Notes: generated by a model not told the origin, from the letters alone. DNA of 64,000 nucleotides from Streptomyces zagrosensis (GCF_014203645.1 NZ_JACHJL010000019.1:1-64000), one strand, 5' to 3'. Positions 41,986-54,871 are shown, counted from the first letter of the stretch. Translations and numbers: made by a program.

Positions 41986-43551
41986 TTACTCCTCGTCCTC
42001 GATCCAGCCCATGGACCGCTCGACGGCCTTGAGCCAGTTCTTGTACTCGCGGTCGCGTACGTCCGCTTCCATCCGGGGTGTCCACTCGGCGGCCCGGCGC
42101 CAGTTGGCGCGCAGGGCATCGGTGTCCGGCCAGAATCCGACGGCCAGACCCGCGGCGTAGGCCGCGCCGAGTGCAGTGGTCTCGGCAACCATGGGGCGCA
42201 CCACGGGCGCGTCCAGGAAGTCCGAAAGGGTTTGCATCAGCAGGTTGTTGGAGGTCATTCCGCCATCAACCTTGAGGGCGGTCAGCTCGACACCGGAGTC
42301 CTTGGTCATGGCGTCCACGATCTCGCGGGTCTGCCAAGCGGTGGCCTCAAGCACGGCACGCGCGATGTGCGCCTTGGTGACGTAGCGGGTGAGTCCGGCG
42401 ATCACGCCTCTTGCGTCGGCACGCCAGTAGGGGGCGAACAGGCCGGAGAAGGCGGGTACGAAGTAGGCGCCGCCGTTGTCCTCGACGGAGCTGGCGAGCG
42501 TCTCGATCTCGGCCGCGCTCTTGATCAGGCCCATCTGGTCGCGCATCCACTGCACCAGCGACCCGGTGACGGCGATCGAGCCTTCCAGCGCGTAGACCGG
42601 TGCCTGGTCGCCGATCCGGTACCCGACGGTGGTCAGCAGGCCGTTGTAGGAGTTGACTGGCGCGTCACCGGTGTTCATCAGCAGGAAGGTGCCGGTGCCG
42701 TACGTGGATTTCGCCTCGCCCTTGTCGAAGCAGGTCTGGCCGAACAGCGCGGCCTGCTGGTCGCCGAGCGCGGAGGCCACTGGCACCCCCGCGAGGGCGC
42801 CGGCCGCCGCGGTGCCGTAGACCTCGGCCGACGAGCGGATCGTGGGCAGCACGGCGGCCGGGATCTCCATGGACGTCAGGATGCGTTCGTCCCAGTCCAG
42901 CGTGGCCAGGTTCATGAGCATGGTGCGCGAGGCGTTGGTGACGTCGGTGACGTGTACGCCTCCATGGGGTCCGCCGGTGAGGTTCCAGATGACCCAGGAG
43001 TCCATGGTGCCGAAGAGGATCTCGCCCGCCTCGGCCCGCTCGCGCAACCCGTCCACGTGGTCGAGCAGCCAACGGATCTTGGGGCCGGCGAAGTAGGAGG
43101 CGAGGGGTAGCCCGGTCTCGCGCCGGAAACGGTCCGATCCGACGTTGCGACCTAGTTCCTTGCACAACGCGTCGGTGCGGGTGTCCTGCCAGACCAGCGC
43201 GTTGTGCACCGGCTCGCCGGTGGCCTTGTCCCAGAGCAAGGTGGTCTCGCGCTGGTTGGTGATGCCGATGGCCTTGACGTCGGCGCCGGTGATGCCGGCC
43301 TTGGCGATCGCCCTGTCGACGACCTCTTGGACGTTGGTCCAAATTTCGGCGGCGTCGTGCTCCACCCAGCCCGGCTTCGGGAAGATCTGCTCGTGCTCCT
43401 TTTGGTCGACCGCGACGATGCGGCCGTCCCGGTCGAAGACGATGCAGCGGCTTGAGGTGGTGCCCTGGTCGATGGACGCGATGAACGGGCCGTGCCCGTG
43501 CCCGTGCGATGCGGCGCCTGGGCCCGAGGTGTAGTCCTGGGTGTCGGTCAT
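41986..43551 (-). CDS. glpK: Glycerol kinase
   Basis: 521 residues from ATG 43551. FGGY kinase: FIASIDQGTTSSRCIVFDRD, KPGWVEHDAAEIW, AIGITNQRETTLLWD, STYGTGTFLLMNTGD, EGSIAVTGSLVQWMRD and KVDGGMTSNNLLMQ. It phosphorylates glycerol to sn-glycerol 3-phosphate with ATP. A short His/Gly-rich N-terminal extension (SHGHGHGP) precedes the kinase domain. Between glpF and glpD in the order of the S. coelicolor gyl operon (gylA). Confidence 0.96.
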   Translation of the reverse strand: MTDTQDYTSGPGAASHGHGHGPFIASIDQGTTSSRCIVFDRDGRIVAVDQKEHEQIFPKPGWVEHDAAEIWTNVQEVVDRAIAKAGITGADVKAIGITNQRETTLLWDKATGEPVHNALVWQDTRTDALCKELGRNVGSDRFRRETGLPLASYFAGPKIRWLLDHVDGLRERAEAGEILFGTMDSWVIWNLTGGPHGGVHVTDVTNASRTMLMNLATLDWDERILTSMEIPAAVLPTIRSSAEVYGTAAAGALAGVPVASALGDQQAALFGQTCFDKGEAKSTYGTGTFLLMNTGDAPVNSYNGLLTTVGYRIGDQAPVYALEGSIAVTGSLVQWMRDQMGLIKSAAEIETLASSVEDNGGAYFVPAFSGLFAPYWRADARGVIAGLTRYVTKAHIARAVLEATAWQTREIVDAMTKDSGVELTALKVDGGMTSNNLLMQTLSDFLDAPVVRPMVAETTALGAAYAAGLAVGFWPDTDALRANWRRAAEWTPRMEADVRDREYKNWLKAVERSMGWIEDEE

Positions 43552-43588
43552 GATGTGCGGCTCCTGCTGAGTTGCGTCGGTGGGGGCT

Positions 43589-44386
43589 TTATGCGAAGGC
43601 GAGTTCGTAGAGTCCGCCGGCGATGGCCCCGCCAGCAAGCGGGCCGACGACGGGAATCCAGGCGTAGCCCCAGTCCGAGCCGCCCTTGTTGGGCAGCGGC
43701 AGCAGGGCGTGCACGATGCGCGGGCCGAGGTCGCGCACCGGGTTGATGGCGTAGCCGGTCGGCCCGCCGAGGGAGAGGCCGAGTCCGACCACGACGAGCG
43801 CGGTCATCAGGGCGCCGGTGCCCGAGACGGCCAGGCCCTTGGTGAGGCCTTGGGTAAGGATGGCCAGCACGAGAACGGTGGTGGCGATGATCTCGGTGGC
43901 CAGGTTCTGCACGGCGTGGCGGATCTCCGGACCGGTGGAGAAGATGCCGAGCACGGGCCCGGCGGCGGGTGCTGCCGACTTATCGACAAGGCCCTCTTGC
44001 CCGGTGGCCGCCCCGATGACCTCGGGAGCGGTGAGGTGGGCATGGAAGTGGCCGTAGTACGAGATCCACACCAGCACGGCACCTATCATCGCGCCGAGCA
44101 GCTGGGAGGCGAAGTAGAGCGGTACGTCACTCCACTGGGTGCCGCCCGCACCGCCCTTGATGGCGAGGCCGACGGTCACCGCCGGGTTCAGATGGGCACC
44201 GCTGAGGCCGCCCGCGATGTACGCGCCGGTCAGTACGGCAAAACCCCACCCGAAGGTAATGGCGAGCCAGCCTGCGTTGAGGGCCTTTGACCGCTTGAGT
44301 GTGACAGCGGCCACCACGCCGCCGCCAAGCAGGATCAAGACGGCGGTACCGATGGTTTCGCCGAAGAAGATGTCGGAGCTGGACAC
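43589..44386 (-). CDS. glpF: Glycerol facilitator (MIP/aquaglyceroporin)
   Basis: 265 residues with six membrane helices. First half-helix motif AHLNPAVTVG; the second is YAINPVRDLGPR, where NPA becomes NPV. The Asp after Arg is the glycerol-channel hallmark. Inner-membrane glycerol uptake channel. First gene of glpFKD; a candidate GylR site lies about 110 bases upstream. Extracellular loop about residues 115-160 is longer than in E. coli GlpF. Confidence 0.93.
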   Translation of the reverse strand: MSSSDIFFGETIGTAVLILLGGGVVAAVTLKRSKALNAGWLAITFGWGFAVLTGAYIAGGLSGAHLNPAVTVGLAIKGGAGGTQWSDVPLYFASQLLGAMIGAVLVWISYYGHFHAHLTAPEVIGAATGQEGLVDKSAAPAAGPVLGIFSTGPEIRHAVQNLATEIIATTVLVLAILTQGLTKGLAVSGTGALMTALVVVGLGLSLGGPTGYAINPVRDLGPRIVHALLPLPNKGGSDWGYAWIPVVGPLAGGAIAGGLYELAFA

Positions 44387-45016
44387 CCGCGACTCCTTTG
44401 TCGTTCGTCCAGGGAAGGCGAACCCCGGGTCCCTACCGGAGGTTCGCGCGCTCGGTGAGCGCGTTCACCGGCCCGTGGCAGTGCCCACCATAGCGAATAT
44501 TGTCGTTAGATGTTCGACAATGCCGACCGATGAACGGCAGTTTTCTTCACCGCCTCGGTCGCGTCAAGAGTCCTGTGACGCAAAACTCGCCGGTAACTCA
44601 CGGGGAGTGCAGGGTGGTTACGGCGGGTGGTTGCGGCACCTTCCGCGAGCAGCGGCCTCACGGGCCAGCCGCGGCCTCACGAACTAGCAGCGATCGCCGG
44701 TCGGCGACCGAACAGCACGCAGGCGGCCCGCGAAACCCGCGCGAAAGGCAGGCAGGCAGGCGGGCAGGCGGGGTAGGCAGGCGTGCCTGGACGGCGACCA
44801 GGGCAGACGGCCGTGGCTGGCCGCGGTCTGGGCAGGGCCGGCTCAGCGTCGTAGCCGGGGCCGGGGCAGCCCTCGATGTGTCAGCAGCCCTGTGTGCCGC
44901 GGCCCCGCGCGTGCGTATGGTGCGGCCCGCCTGCGTCCGAGCCCCGCCTAAGCCCCTAGTCGCGCCCGAACCCGTGGCGGGGGTGGTGGCCGGTTGCCGG
45001 CGGCACCCAGGGCAGG
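44387..45016. other. glpF upstream region with GGCA-type repeats
   Basis: 630 bases between glpF and gylR without a supported gene. It contains the glpF promoter and operator (44499-44523) and a GGCA/GGCG tetranucleotide tract at 44747-44782, which could vary by slippage. The frames crossing the tract on both strands look like composition artefacts. Confidence 0.45.
44499..44523. promoter_or_regulatory. Candidate GylR operator upstream of glpF
   Basis: ATTGTCG (44499-44505) and CGACAAT (44515-44521) form a 7-bp inverted repeat. The right half, GTTCGACAATGC (44512-44523), recurs exactly at 45814-45825 upstream of gylR. A 12-base match in front of the regulator and of its presumed target fits IclR-type control. 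Confidence 0.55.
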
Positions 45017-45781
45017 TCAAAAACGGCCGGCGCCCAGGTCACGAGAGACGGCCCGGGCGCAGTCCCGTACGGCGGCGACCAGATCCGAGCGCAGCGCACC
45101 GTCCGCACAGACCCGCTCCACCGCGCCGGTGATGCCCACCGCGCCCACCGGCATCCGGCGCCGGTCATGGACCGGCGCCGCCACCGAGGCCACGCCCTCC
45201 CAGGTCTCTTCCACATCGGCCGCCCAGCCGCGCGCCCTGGCCAGATCGAGAACCTCCTCGAACTCCGCGAGCCCGGTCACCGTACGAGGTGTGAACACCT
45301 CGCGCTTTCCCTCGGCCACCTCGGTGTGGGCCACCGGGTCGTACGCGGACAGCACCTTGCCAAGGGCCGTGCTGTGCAGCGGATGCATCGCCCCCACCTC
45401 AAGCACCTGGCGGCTGTCGTCGGGCCGAAAGACGTGGTGAACGATCAGCACGCCCTGCTGGTGCACCACCCCCAGGTACACGCTCTCGCCGCTGGACCGG
45501 GCAAGGTCATCCGTCCACACCAGGGCCCGGGCGCGCAGCTCATGTACATCGAGGTAGCTGTTGCCTAGCCGCAGCAGCTCCGCGCCCAACTGATAGCGGC
45601 CCGATGCTGCGTCCTGTTCGACGAAGCCCTCCTGTTGGAGGGTGCGCAAAATGCCGTGCGCGGTGCCCTTGGCGAGGCCAAGCGAGGACGCGATATCGGA
45701 TAGGCCAAGCCTGCGCTCGCCGCCCGCCAACAGCCGGAGCATCGCCGCGGCGCGCTCAAGCGACTGGATGGTCCGTGCCAT
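45017..45781 (-). CDS. gylR: IclR-family repressor of glycerol genes
   Basis: 254 residues from ATG 45781, with GAGGAGG nine bases upstream. N-terminal winged HTH (RRLGLSDIASSLGLAKGTAH, ILRTLQQEGFVEQD), C-terminal IclR effector domain (SSGESVYLGVVHQQGVLIVH, MHPLHSTALGKVLSAY, SVAAPVHDRRRMPVGAVGIT). Placed upstream of and in the same direction as glpFKD, exactly like S. coelicolor gylR, the glycerol-inducible repressor. Likely also represses itself through the site at 45800-45830. Confidence 0.93.
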   Translation of the reverse strand: MARTIQSLERAAAMLRLLAGGERRLGLSDIASSLGLAKGTAHGILRTLQQEGFVEQDAASGRYQLGAELLRLGNSYLDVHELRARALVWTDDLARSSGESVYLGVVHQQGVLIVHHVFRPDDSRQVLEVGAMHPLHSTALGKVLSAYDPVAHTEVAEGKREVFTPRTVTGLAEFEEVLDLARARGWAADVEETWEGVASVAAPVHDRRRMPVGAVGITGAVERVCADGALRSDLVAAVRDCARAVSRDLGAGRF

Positions 45782-45799
45782 CGCGCAACCTCCTCTTGA

Positions 45800-45830
45800 G
45801 TTCGACCAACACGGTTCGACAATGCTGAAC
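45800..45830. promoter_or_regulatory. Candidate GylR autoregulatory site
   Basis: GTTCGAC occurs at 45800-45806 and 45814-45820, one and a half helical turns apart. The second is part of GTTC-N9-GAAC (45814-45830) and of the 12-mer shared with the glpF operator. It lies 20-50 bases before the gylR start. Confidence 0.5.
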
Positions 45831-46010
45831 ACTATCGGCCCATGCCGACCTTGGGGTACCAGAACGCCAGGCGAAAAAGATCTAGAAAACGTCCAGGATG
45901 CTGCCGTTCTGGCCGTTCTCGGCTGTTCTCGGCTGTTCTTGGCCGTTATTCGCCACCCTTCGCCGTCCCGTCTCGTGGGACATCCGGCGCCGCTTCAGGG
46001 CCGAGAGCTA

Positions 46011-46064
46011 GGCTGGCCGGGTGCGCCTTCCACCGGAAGACGCAAAGCCGACAGCCGTCGCACC
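46011..46064 (+). promoter_or_regulatory. Possible structured metH leader (pseudoknot)
   Basis: GGCTG (46011-46015) can pair with CAGCC (46052-46056), and GGTGCG (46020-46025) with CGCACC (46059-46064). The pairings cross, which makes a pseudoknot enclosing the hairpin CTTCC-ACC-GGAAG (46027-46039) and GACGCAAAGCC. The last strand ends a few bases before the metH ribosome binding site (about 46067-46074). I recognise no known riboswitch class. The leader upstream (45842-46010) also has imperfect 10-base repeats of the GTTCTCGGCT type (about 45907-45945). Confidence 0.3.
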
Positions 46065-46081
46065 TCAGGGAGAGCTCACCC

Positions 46082-49588
<3,507 letters not shown>

Positions 49589-49879
49589 CCCCCACCTGCT
49601 AGAACCGTTCCCCTCCGCCCCGGCCGCGCACCGCGCGCGACCGGGGCGGAGCCGGTTGCGGGCGCGGCAAGGGCCGAGGCGCCCGGGCCGGCAAGGGCTC
49701 AGGCACCCGGGCCTGGCAAGGGCTCAGGTGGGGCGTGGGCCTTATCGGGGCCCGGGTGCCAAGAAGACCCGGTGCAGGGGCGCCCCGCGCCGCCACGGTG
49801 GCGCCCTGCCTGGCAGGGGCGTGCGATATCCCAGCGCGCTCCCAGCGCACCCGACGTACACTTATCGGTCCGGTAGCAG

Positions 49880-49910
49880 CCGGTTGCCCTCCGCCCAGCG
49901 GAGGGTGACC
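49880..49910. other. Hairpin in the HAD gene leader
   Basis: CCCTCCGC-CCA-GCGGAGGG at 49887-49905, extended by CCGGT/ACCGG (49880-49910). It lies 84 bases before the HAD gene. It could be the metH terminator or a leader structure. Upstream (49684-49731) there are two near-identical copies of GGCAAGGGCTCAGG. Confidence 0.5.
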
Positions 49911-49993
49911 GGCTCGTTGTGGCCTTGTGAGGGTTCCGCCCCGCCAGGCAGGCGAGCCTCCCGCGAAGGGGCTCTCGTTACGGAGGTACACCG

Positions 49994-50722
49994 ATGACCA
50001 GCAGCATCCCGGCTGTCGATACCCGGCTGACCCAAGCCCCCGCCCCTGCCCTGGAGGGCGTCCTGCTGGACATGGACGGCACCCTCGTGGACACGGAGGG
50101 CGTGTGGTGGACGGCAGAGGCTGCGATCTTCGCCGAGCTCGGGCATGTGCTGGACGAGGCGCACCGTACGGTCGTCGTCGGTGGCCCCATGTCGCGCAGC
50201 GCCTCCTACCTGATCGAGGCCACCGGCGCCGACATCGCGTTGGACGAGCTGATCACGCTGCTCAACACCCGATTCACCGAGCTGATCGGGAGCACGGTGC
50301 CGCTGCTGCCCGGCGCCAGGGGGCTGCTGACCGAGCTGGCCGCGCACGGTGTGCCGACCGCGCTGGTCTCCGCATCCCACCGGCGGGTCATCGACCGGGT
50401 GCTGGTCTCACTGGGGGCCGAGAACTTCGCGCTCACCGTCGCCGGTGACGAGGTCGAGCGGACCAAGCCGCATCCGGACCCCTATCTGCTCGCGGCTGCT
50501 GGTCTGGGGGCCGACCCGCAGCGGTGCGTGGTCATCGAGGACACCGTGACCGGCGTGACGGCCGCCGAGGCCGCGGGCTGCCCGGTGCTGGCGGTGCCAT
50601 CGGTTGTGCCGATCGAGCCCGCGCCAGGCCGGACCATCATGCGGTCCCTGGAGGACGTCAATCTCGCTTTTCTTCACACCCTGGTGAAGCCAGTTGATCA
50701 AGCTCGGACGACCATTGCGTAA
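49994..50722 (+). CDS. HAD-superfamily phosphatase (beta-phosphoglucomutase-like)
   Basis: 242 residues. HAD motifs: VLLDMDGTLVDTEG (nucleophile Asp), TALVSASHRR (motif II Ser), KPHPDPYLLAA (motif III Lys) and VVIEDTVTGVTAAEAAG (motif IV). The helical cap resembles the beta-phosphoglucomutase/phosphatase type. Substrate unknown. GGAG lies before ATG 49994. Confidence 0.9.
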   Translation: MTSSIPAVDTRLTQAPAPALEGVLLDMDGTLVDTEGVWWTAEAAIFAELGHVLDEAHRTVVVGGPMSRSASYLIEATGADIALDELITLLNTRFTELIGSTVPLLPGARGLLTELAAHGVPTALVSASHRRVIDRVLVSLGAENFALTVAGDEVERTKPHPDPYLLAAAGLGADPQRCVVIEDTVTGVTAAEAAGCPVLAVPSVVPIEPAPGRTIMRSLEDVNLAFLHTLVKPVDQARTTIA

Positions 50723-51455
50723 TCGATCGGTCGCCGCTCGTATTCCACCTTCGCCCGTGCGCCATACCCGTCATACACAGCGCGAAGCGAACTCTACGTA
50801 GCGCGAAGTAGAGCTCGTACGGTGTGCAGCGCAATCCGCGCGGTAGAAGGCGTAGACCGCACAGTACGAGGCGAACAGCGGCCCATCGCCGAGCGAAGTC
50901 GCACGGGCATAGCGAACTCCCGTGAGGCCAAGCGCGGAACTCGCCGCAGGCCCAACACGGTGCGGGAGCACTACAGTTCATGTCGTGTCGCGCACCGAAC
51001 TTCCGCTGCGCCGGCGCCGAGACTACGGAAATTGATCACGGTGCGCGCGGGGAGTGCGGGATGCCGCCGGCCAAATAAGCTGATCAATTTCTGCTCGGCG
51101 CATCGGCCCGCCGGCCAGGCCATAAACGCGTATCACCCCCGCACGCCGGCCGTGATTTATCTCACCGGAATGGCCATCGACAGACGGTGGTTGAGTGTGC
51201 TGGCTGACCGATTCGGTCGGTTTCGGGTAAGTCCTTGTGTCCCGTTTGGCGTTCTCTCGCACGAATCGTTCCCGGGTGCGTATATCTCACTAGAGGAGAG
51301 CGTTATAACGTCGGGATATCGCCTCAACTCCGTTGCGTTCCGGTAATGCTGGTGACGACTACTAATGTCTTGCGGAGCACTTCAGCACAGCCCCGTAGCC
51401 CGCTCACCGAACAACGGTAGGGTTCCGGGTTTCGATGGTAGGGAGACCCCCGAGA
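50723..51455. other. Long intergenic region upstream of the lipoproteins
   Basis: 733 bases, with lower GC around 51030-51350. A 174-codon plus frame (50822-51346) has no motif, no SD and unusual codon choice. GAAATTGATCA (51028-51038) and TGATCAATTTC (51081-51091) form an 11-bp inverted repeat that may be an operator. CTCTAC/GTAGAG pairs near 50790-50813. The promoter of the binding-protein genes should lie in this stretch. Confidence 0.4.
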
Positions 51456-53060
51456 ATGAACCGTAAGACGATGGTGTTGCCTGCGATGGCGGGCTTGTTG
51501 ACATCTGTTCTCGCGGGTTGCGGGGGCACGAGTGGTGCGGGCTCGGGTGGCGACTCCATCGTCGTGGGAAGTACGGATCTGATCGAGGCAACGGATGCGG
51601 CGCCAGCGCCGCTCGATCCGGCCCAGGTGTATGACGTGGGAGCGTGGGGCGTGATGCACAACGTCTTCCAGACGCTCGTGCGTATGCCGCGTTCGGGCAA
51701 TCAGCCGGCGCCGGACGCCGCTCGGAACTGTGGATTCCAGGACAAGCAGAGCGAGCAGTTCCGCTGCACGCTGCGCGAGGGCCTGACGTTCGCCAACGGG
51801 CACGAGTTGACCGCAAAGGACGTGGTCTTCTCCTTCCAACGCACGCTTGGCATCGACTACGAGAACGGACCCCTGTCGCTGACCGGCAACATCGACAAGG
51901 TCGAGGCCGCCAGTGAGTTGGAGGTCGTCTTCCATCTGAAGTCGCCCGACGCCACCTTCCCGCACAAGCTCGCGACCCCGGCCGCCGCGCTGCTTGACAG
52001 CGAGGACTATGACAAGGGCAAGCTCAGGGCCGGCTTCGAGGCCAGCGGCTCGGGCCCGTACACGCTGCGTACCGAGACCCACGACAACCGGTTGACCAAG
52101 GCCGTCTTCACCAAGAACCCCGACTACAAGGGCGCGGTCGAGGTCAAGAACAGCAAGGTCGAAATGCGGTTCTTCGATGACTCCAAGGCCATGGAGAAGG
52201 CGCTCACCAAGGGCGACATCAGCGCGCTGAACCGCACCCTGGCACCGGAGCAGATCGTGCGCCTGCGCGATGGCGGCCAGGCGGACGTCAAAGTCACCGA
52301 GTCGTCAGGTCAGGAAATTCGTTACCTCGCCTTCAACACCAACGCGTCATCGGTGCGTGAGAAGGCGACGCGGCAGGCGATGGCGCAGCTCATTGACCGG
52401 CCAGCGCTGGCGCGGGACGTCTACCGGCGCACCACTGTGCCGCTGTACTCGCTGGTGCCGACCGGTACCTCAGCGCACACCAACTCCTTCCACAACACCT
52501 ACGGCGAGCCCAGCGTTGCCAAGGCCCGGAAGATCCTGCGGGACGCCGGTGTCACGACCCCGGTGAAGCTGACCCTCAGCTACTCGTCCGACCACTACGG
52601 GCCGGCGTCAGTCAAGGAGTTCCAGACGCTCCAGGGGCAGCTCAACGCGAGCCGGCTGTTCGAGGCGAAGATCCAGGACGTGCCCTGGTCGAAGTTCCGG
52701 CCGGCTGCGGCCAAGGGGAAGTACGCCGCGTACGGCATGGGTTGGTACCCGGACTTTCCCGACCCGGACAACTACATCGCGCCGTTCTTCGGCGCCGACA
52801 ACTTCCTCAACTCCCCCTACCGGAACACGATGATCGAGGACGTCCTGATCAGGCGCACGCGACAGCAGGAGCAGCGCACCGCGGCCGTCAAGGACTTCCA
52901 GCAGATACAGGACATCGTCGCCGACGAGGTGCCCGTGCTGCCGCTGTGGCAGGGGAAGCAGTACGTCGCCACCCGCGACGGCGTCACCGGCGCGGAGTGG
53001 GCGGTCGATGACGCAGGCAAGCTCCGGCTGTGGGAACTGGGCCGTGGGGTTGATGGTTGA
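51456..53060 (+). CDS. Oligopeptide-binding lipoprotein (SBP_bac_5)
   Basis: 534 residues from ATG 51456. Signal peptide with lipobox LAGC. Family 5 solute-binding motifs: LREGLTFANGHELTAKDVVFSFQRT, ATRQAMAQLIDRPALARDVY, GMGWYPDFPDPDNYIAPFF and VPVLPLWQGKQYV. Extracellular lipid-anchored binding component of a peptide or other ABC importer. No permease or ATPase gene is next to it. The downstream gene encodes a clear paralogue, 68 bases away. Confidence 0.9.
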   Translation: MNRKTMVLPAMAGLLTSVLAGCGGTSGAGSGGDSIVVGSTDLIEATDAAPAPLDPAQVYDVGAWGVMHNVFQTLVRMPRSGNQPAPDAARNCGFQDKQSEQFRCTLREGLTFANGHELTAKDVVFSFQRTLGIDYENGPLSLTGNIDKVEAASELEVVFHLKSPDATFPHKLATPAAALLDSEDYDKGKLRAGFEASGSGPYTLRTETHDNRLTKAVFTKNPDYKGAVEVKNSKVEMRFFDDSKAMEKALTKGDISALNRTLAPEQIVRLRDGGQADVKVTESSGQEIRYLAFNTNASSVREKATRQAMAQLIDRPALARDVYRRTTVPLYSLVPTGTSAHTNSFHNTYGEPSVAKARKILRDAGVTTPVKLTLSYSSDHYGPASVKEFQTLQGQLNASRLFEAKIQDVPWSKFRPAAAKGKYAAYGMGWYPDFPDPDNYIAPFFGADNFLNSPYRNTMIEDVLIRRTRQQEQRTAAVKDFQQIQDIVADEVPVLPLWQGKQYVATRDGVTGAEWAVDDAGKLRLWELGRGVDG

Positions 53061-53128
53061 TCAGGCCGGTGCCAGCGGAGTCACCGGTTCCAGGGGGAAT
53101 TTTCCGAAGCAATGTGAGGTAGGCGCGC

Positions 53129-54724
53129 GTGAGGAAACGTGACCAGTGGCTGGCGACCCCGCTTGGTGTCGGGCTCGTCGCTGCTGTGCTGGCGGGGTGT
53201 GGTTCAGGCGACGGGGCGTCGGCGGGCACGGGCAAGCGGATAGTCATGGGGATGTCGGACCAGGTGCTGTCCACCGACCCGGCCGCTGGCTACGACCCTG
53301 GCTCCTGGCTGCTGTTCAACAACGTCTTCCAGTCGCTGCTCAGCTTCCCCAAGGGCAGCAGCACGCCGCAGCCGGAGGCGGCCAAGACCTGTGGCTTCAA
53401 GGACAGCGAGAGCAAGGTCTTTGCCTGCACGCTCCAGAGCGGGCTGAAGTTCACCAACGGCCATGACCTCACCTCCGAGGACGTCAAGTTCTCCTTCGAG
53501 CGCACGCTGGCCATCGATGACGCGGACGGCCCCGCCGTCATGCTCTCCTCGATCGACAAGATCGATACGCCGGACGAACGGACCGTTACCTTCCGACTCA
53601 AGACGTCGGACGCCACCTTCCCGCAAAAGATCGCCTCGGGCGCCGGTTCCATCGTGGACCATCGCGAATACCCAAAAGACAAGCTGCGCACCGACAACAA
53701 GGCAGTCGGCTCCGGCGTCTACAGCTTGGACTCCTTCGACAAGAAGGAAGCGAAGTTCGCGGTCAACGGGACGTACAAGGGCCCAGCCGACGCGCAGAAC
53801 TCCGGCCTGACCATGAAGTTCTTCCATGGCGACCAGCCCGCGCTGGCCGCCGCCGTACGCAAGGGCGACATCGACCTCGCGTACCGCGGTCTTGAGTCCC
53901 CGGCCGTCGCCGCGATATCGGCCCAGACCGGCGACGACGCGGCCCTCCAGGTGGTCGAGGGCACCGGGTCCGAGGTTCAACATCTGGTCTTCAACATGCA
54001 TGACCCGGTGGTGCGAAAGCTGGGTGTACGCAAGGCCATGGCCTACCTCATCGACCGCAGCGCACTGGCGCGCGACGTCTACCAGCGCACTGTTCAGCCG
54101 CTGTACTCCATCGTTCCGGCAGGCATCACCACGCATAAGACGCCGTACTACGACATGTACGGCGATGACCCACAGCAGGCCAAAACCAAGGCCAAGGCGG
54201 CCCTGCGGGCTGACGGCATCACCGACAAGGTCAAGCTCACCTTGTGGGCGACCCCGATCCGTTATGGGCCCGGCACCGGCCCCGCGCTGCGCCTGATCGC
54301 CAAGCAGCTCAACGAGAGCGGCCTGTTCGAGGCCAACGTGCAGAGCGCCGAGTTCGATGCGTACGAAAAGGGCATCAACAACGGCGACTACAGCGTCTAC
54401 GTGAAGGGCTGGGTCCCCGACTACCCGGACCCGGACAACTTCATTGCGCCCTTCTTCGGCCCGGACAACGTGCTGGCCAACCACTACGACGCCGGCGACA
54501 TCACCTCGAAGCTGCTCCCGCGCACCGCGGGCAAGGTCAACAGGGCCGCCACGGTCGATGACTTCGAGCGCATCCAGCAGAAGGTCGCGAAGGACCTACC
54601 GGTCATCCCGCTGTGGCAGGGAAAGCAGTACGCGGTGGCCCGCGACAGCGTCTCCGGGCTCCAGTGGTCCCTGGACGCGTCCACCGTCTTCCGCTTTTGG
54701 GAGATCGGCAAGTCGGACGACTGA
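53129..54724 (+). CDS. Oligopeptide-binding lipoprotein, paralogue
   Basis: 531 residues from GTG 53129 with lipobox LAGC (VGLVAAVLAGCGSG). Same motifs as its upstream neighbour: LQSGLKFTNGHDLTSEDVKF, YLIDRSALARDVYQRT, VKGWVPDYPDPDNFIAPFF, LPVIPLWQGKQYA. Tandem duplication followed by divergence. Its partners must be encoded elsewhere, or it may act as a sensor. Confidence 0.9.
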   Translation: MRKRDQWLATPLGVGLVAAVLAGCGSGDGASAGTGKRIVMGMSDQVLSTDPAAGYDPGSWLLFNNVFQSLLSFPKGSSTPQPEAAKTCGFKDSESKVFACTLQSGLKFTNGHDLTSEDVKFSFERTLAIDDADGPAVMLSSIDKIDTPDERTVTFRLKTSDATFPQKIASGAGSIVDHREYPKDKLRTDNKAVGSGVYSLDSFDKKEAKFAVNGTYKGPADAQNSGLTMKFFHGDQPALAAAVRKGDIDLAYRGLESPAVAAISAQTGDDAALQVVEGTGSEVQHLVFNMHDPVVRKLGVRKAMAYLIDRSALARDVYQRTVQPLYSIVPAGITTHKTPYYDMYGDDPQQAKTKAKAALRADGITDKVKLTLWATPIRYGPGTGPALRLIAKQLNESGLFEANVQSAEFDAYEKGINNGDYSVYVKGWVPDYPDPDNFIAPFFGPDNVLANHYDAGDITSKLLPRTAGKVNRAATVDDFERIQQKVAKDLPVIPLWQGKQYAVARDSVSGLQWSLDASTVFRFWEIGKSDD

Positions 54725-54871
54725 TAGCGGCAAGACGAGGGCGGCGCGCATACGAGCGGAGGCCAACGGCCACGCAGAAGCCCGCCGCCCTACCTAGCCG
54801 CCGCGCGTAGGCCTGCGGATTCGGACACCGGCGCCCCCACCTGACGAAAGTGGACGTCGGCGCCCTGCTAG

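Noticed and set aside
45842..46081. Cobalamin, SAM or c-di-GMP riboswitch upstream of metH
   Set aside because: No B12 box (GCCACTG), no SAM-I/IV core, and only GACGCAAAGCC resembles a c-di-GMP-I segment without the partner motif. Kept only as an unassigned structured leader.
50822..51346. 174-codon plus-strand frame upstream of the lipoproteins
   Set aside because: No motif, no ribosome binding site, and composition unlike neighbouring genes. Treated as intergenic.
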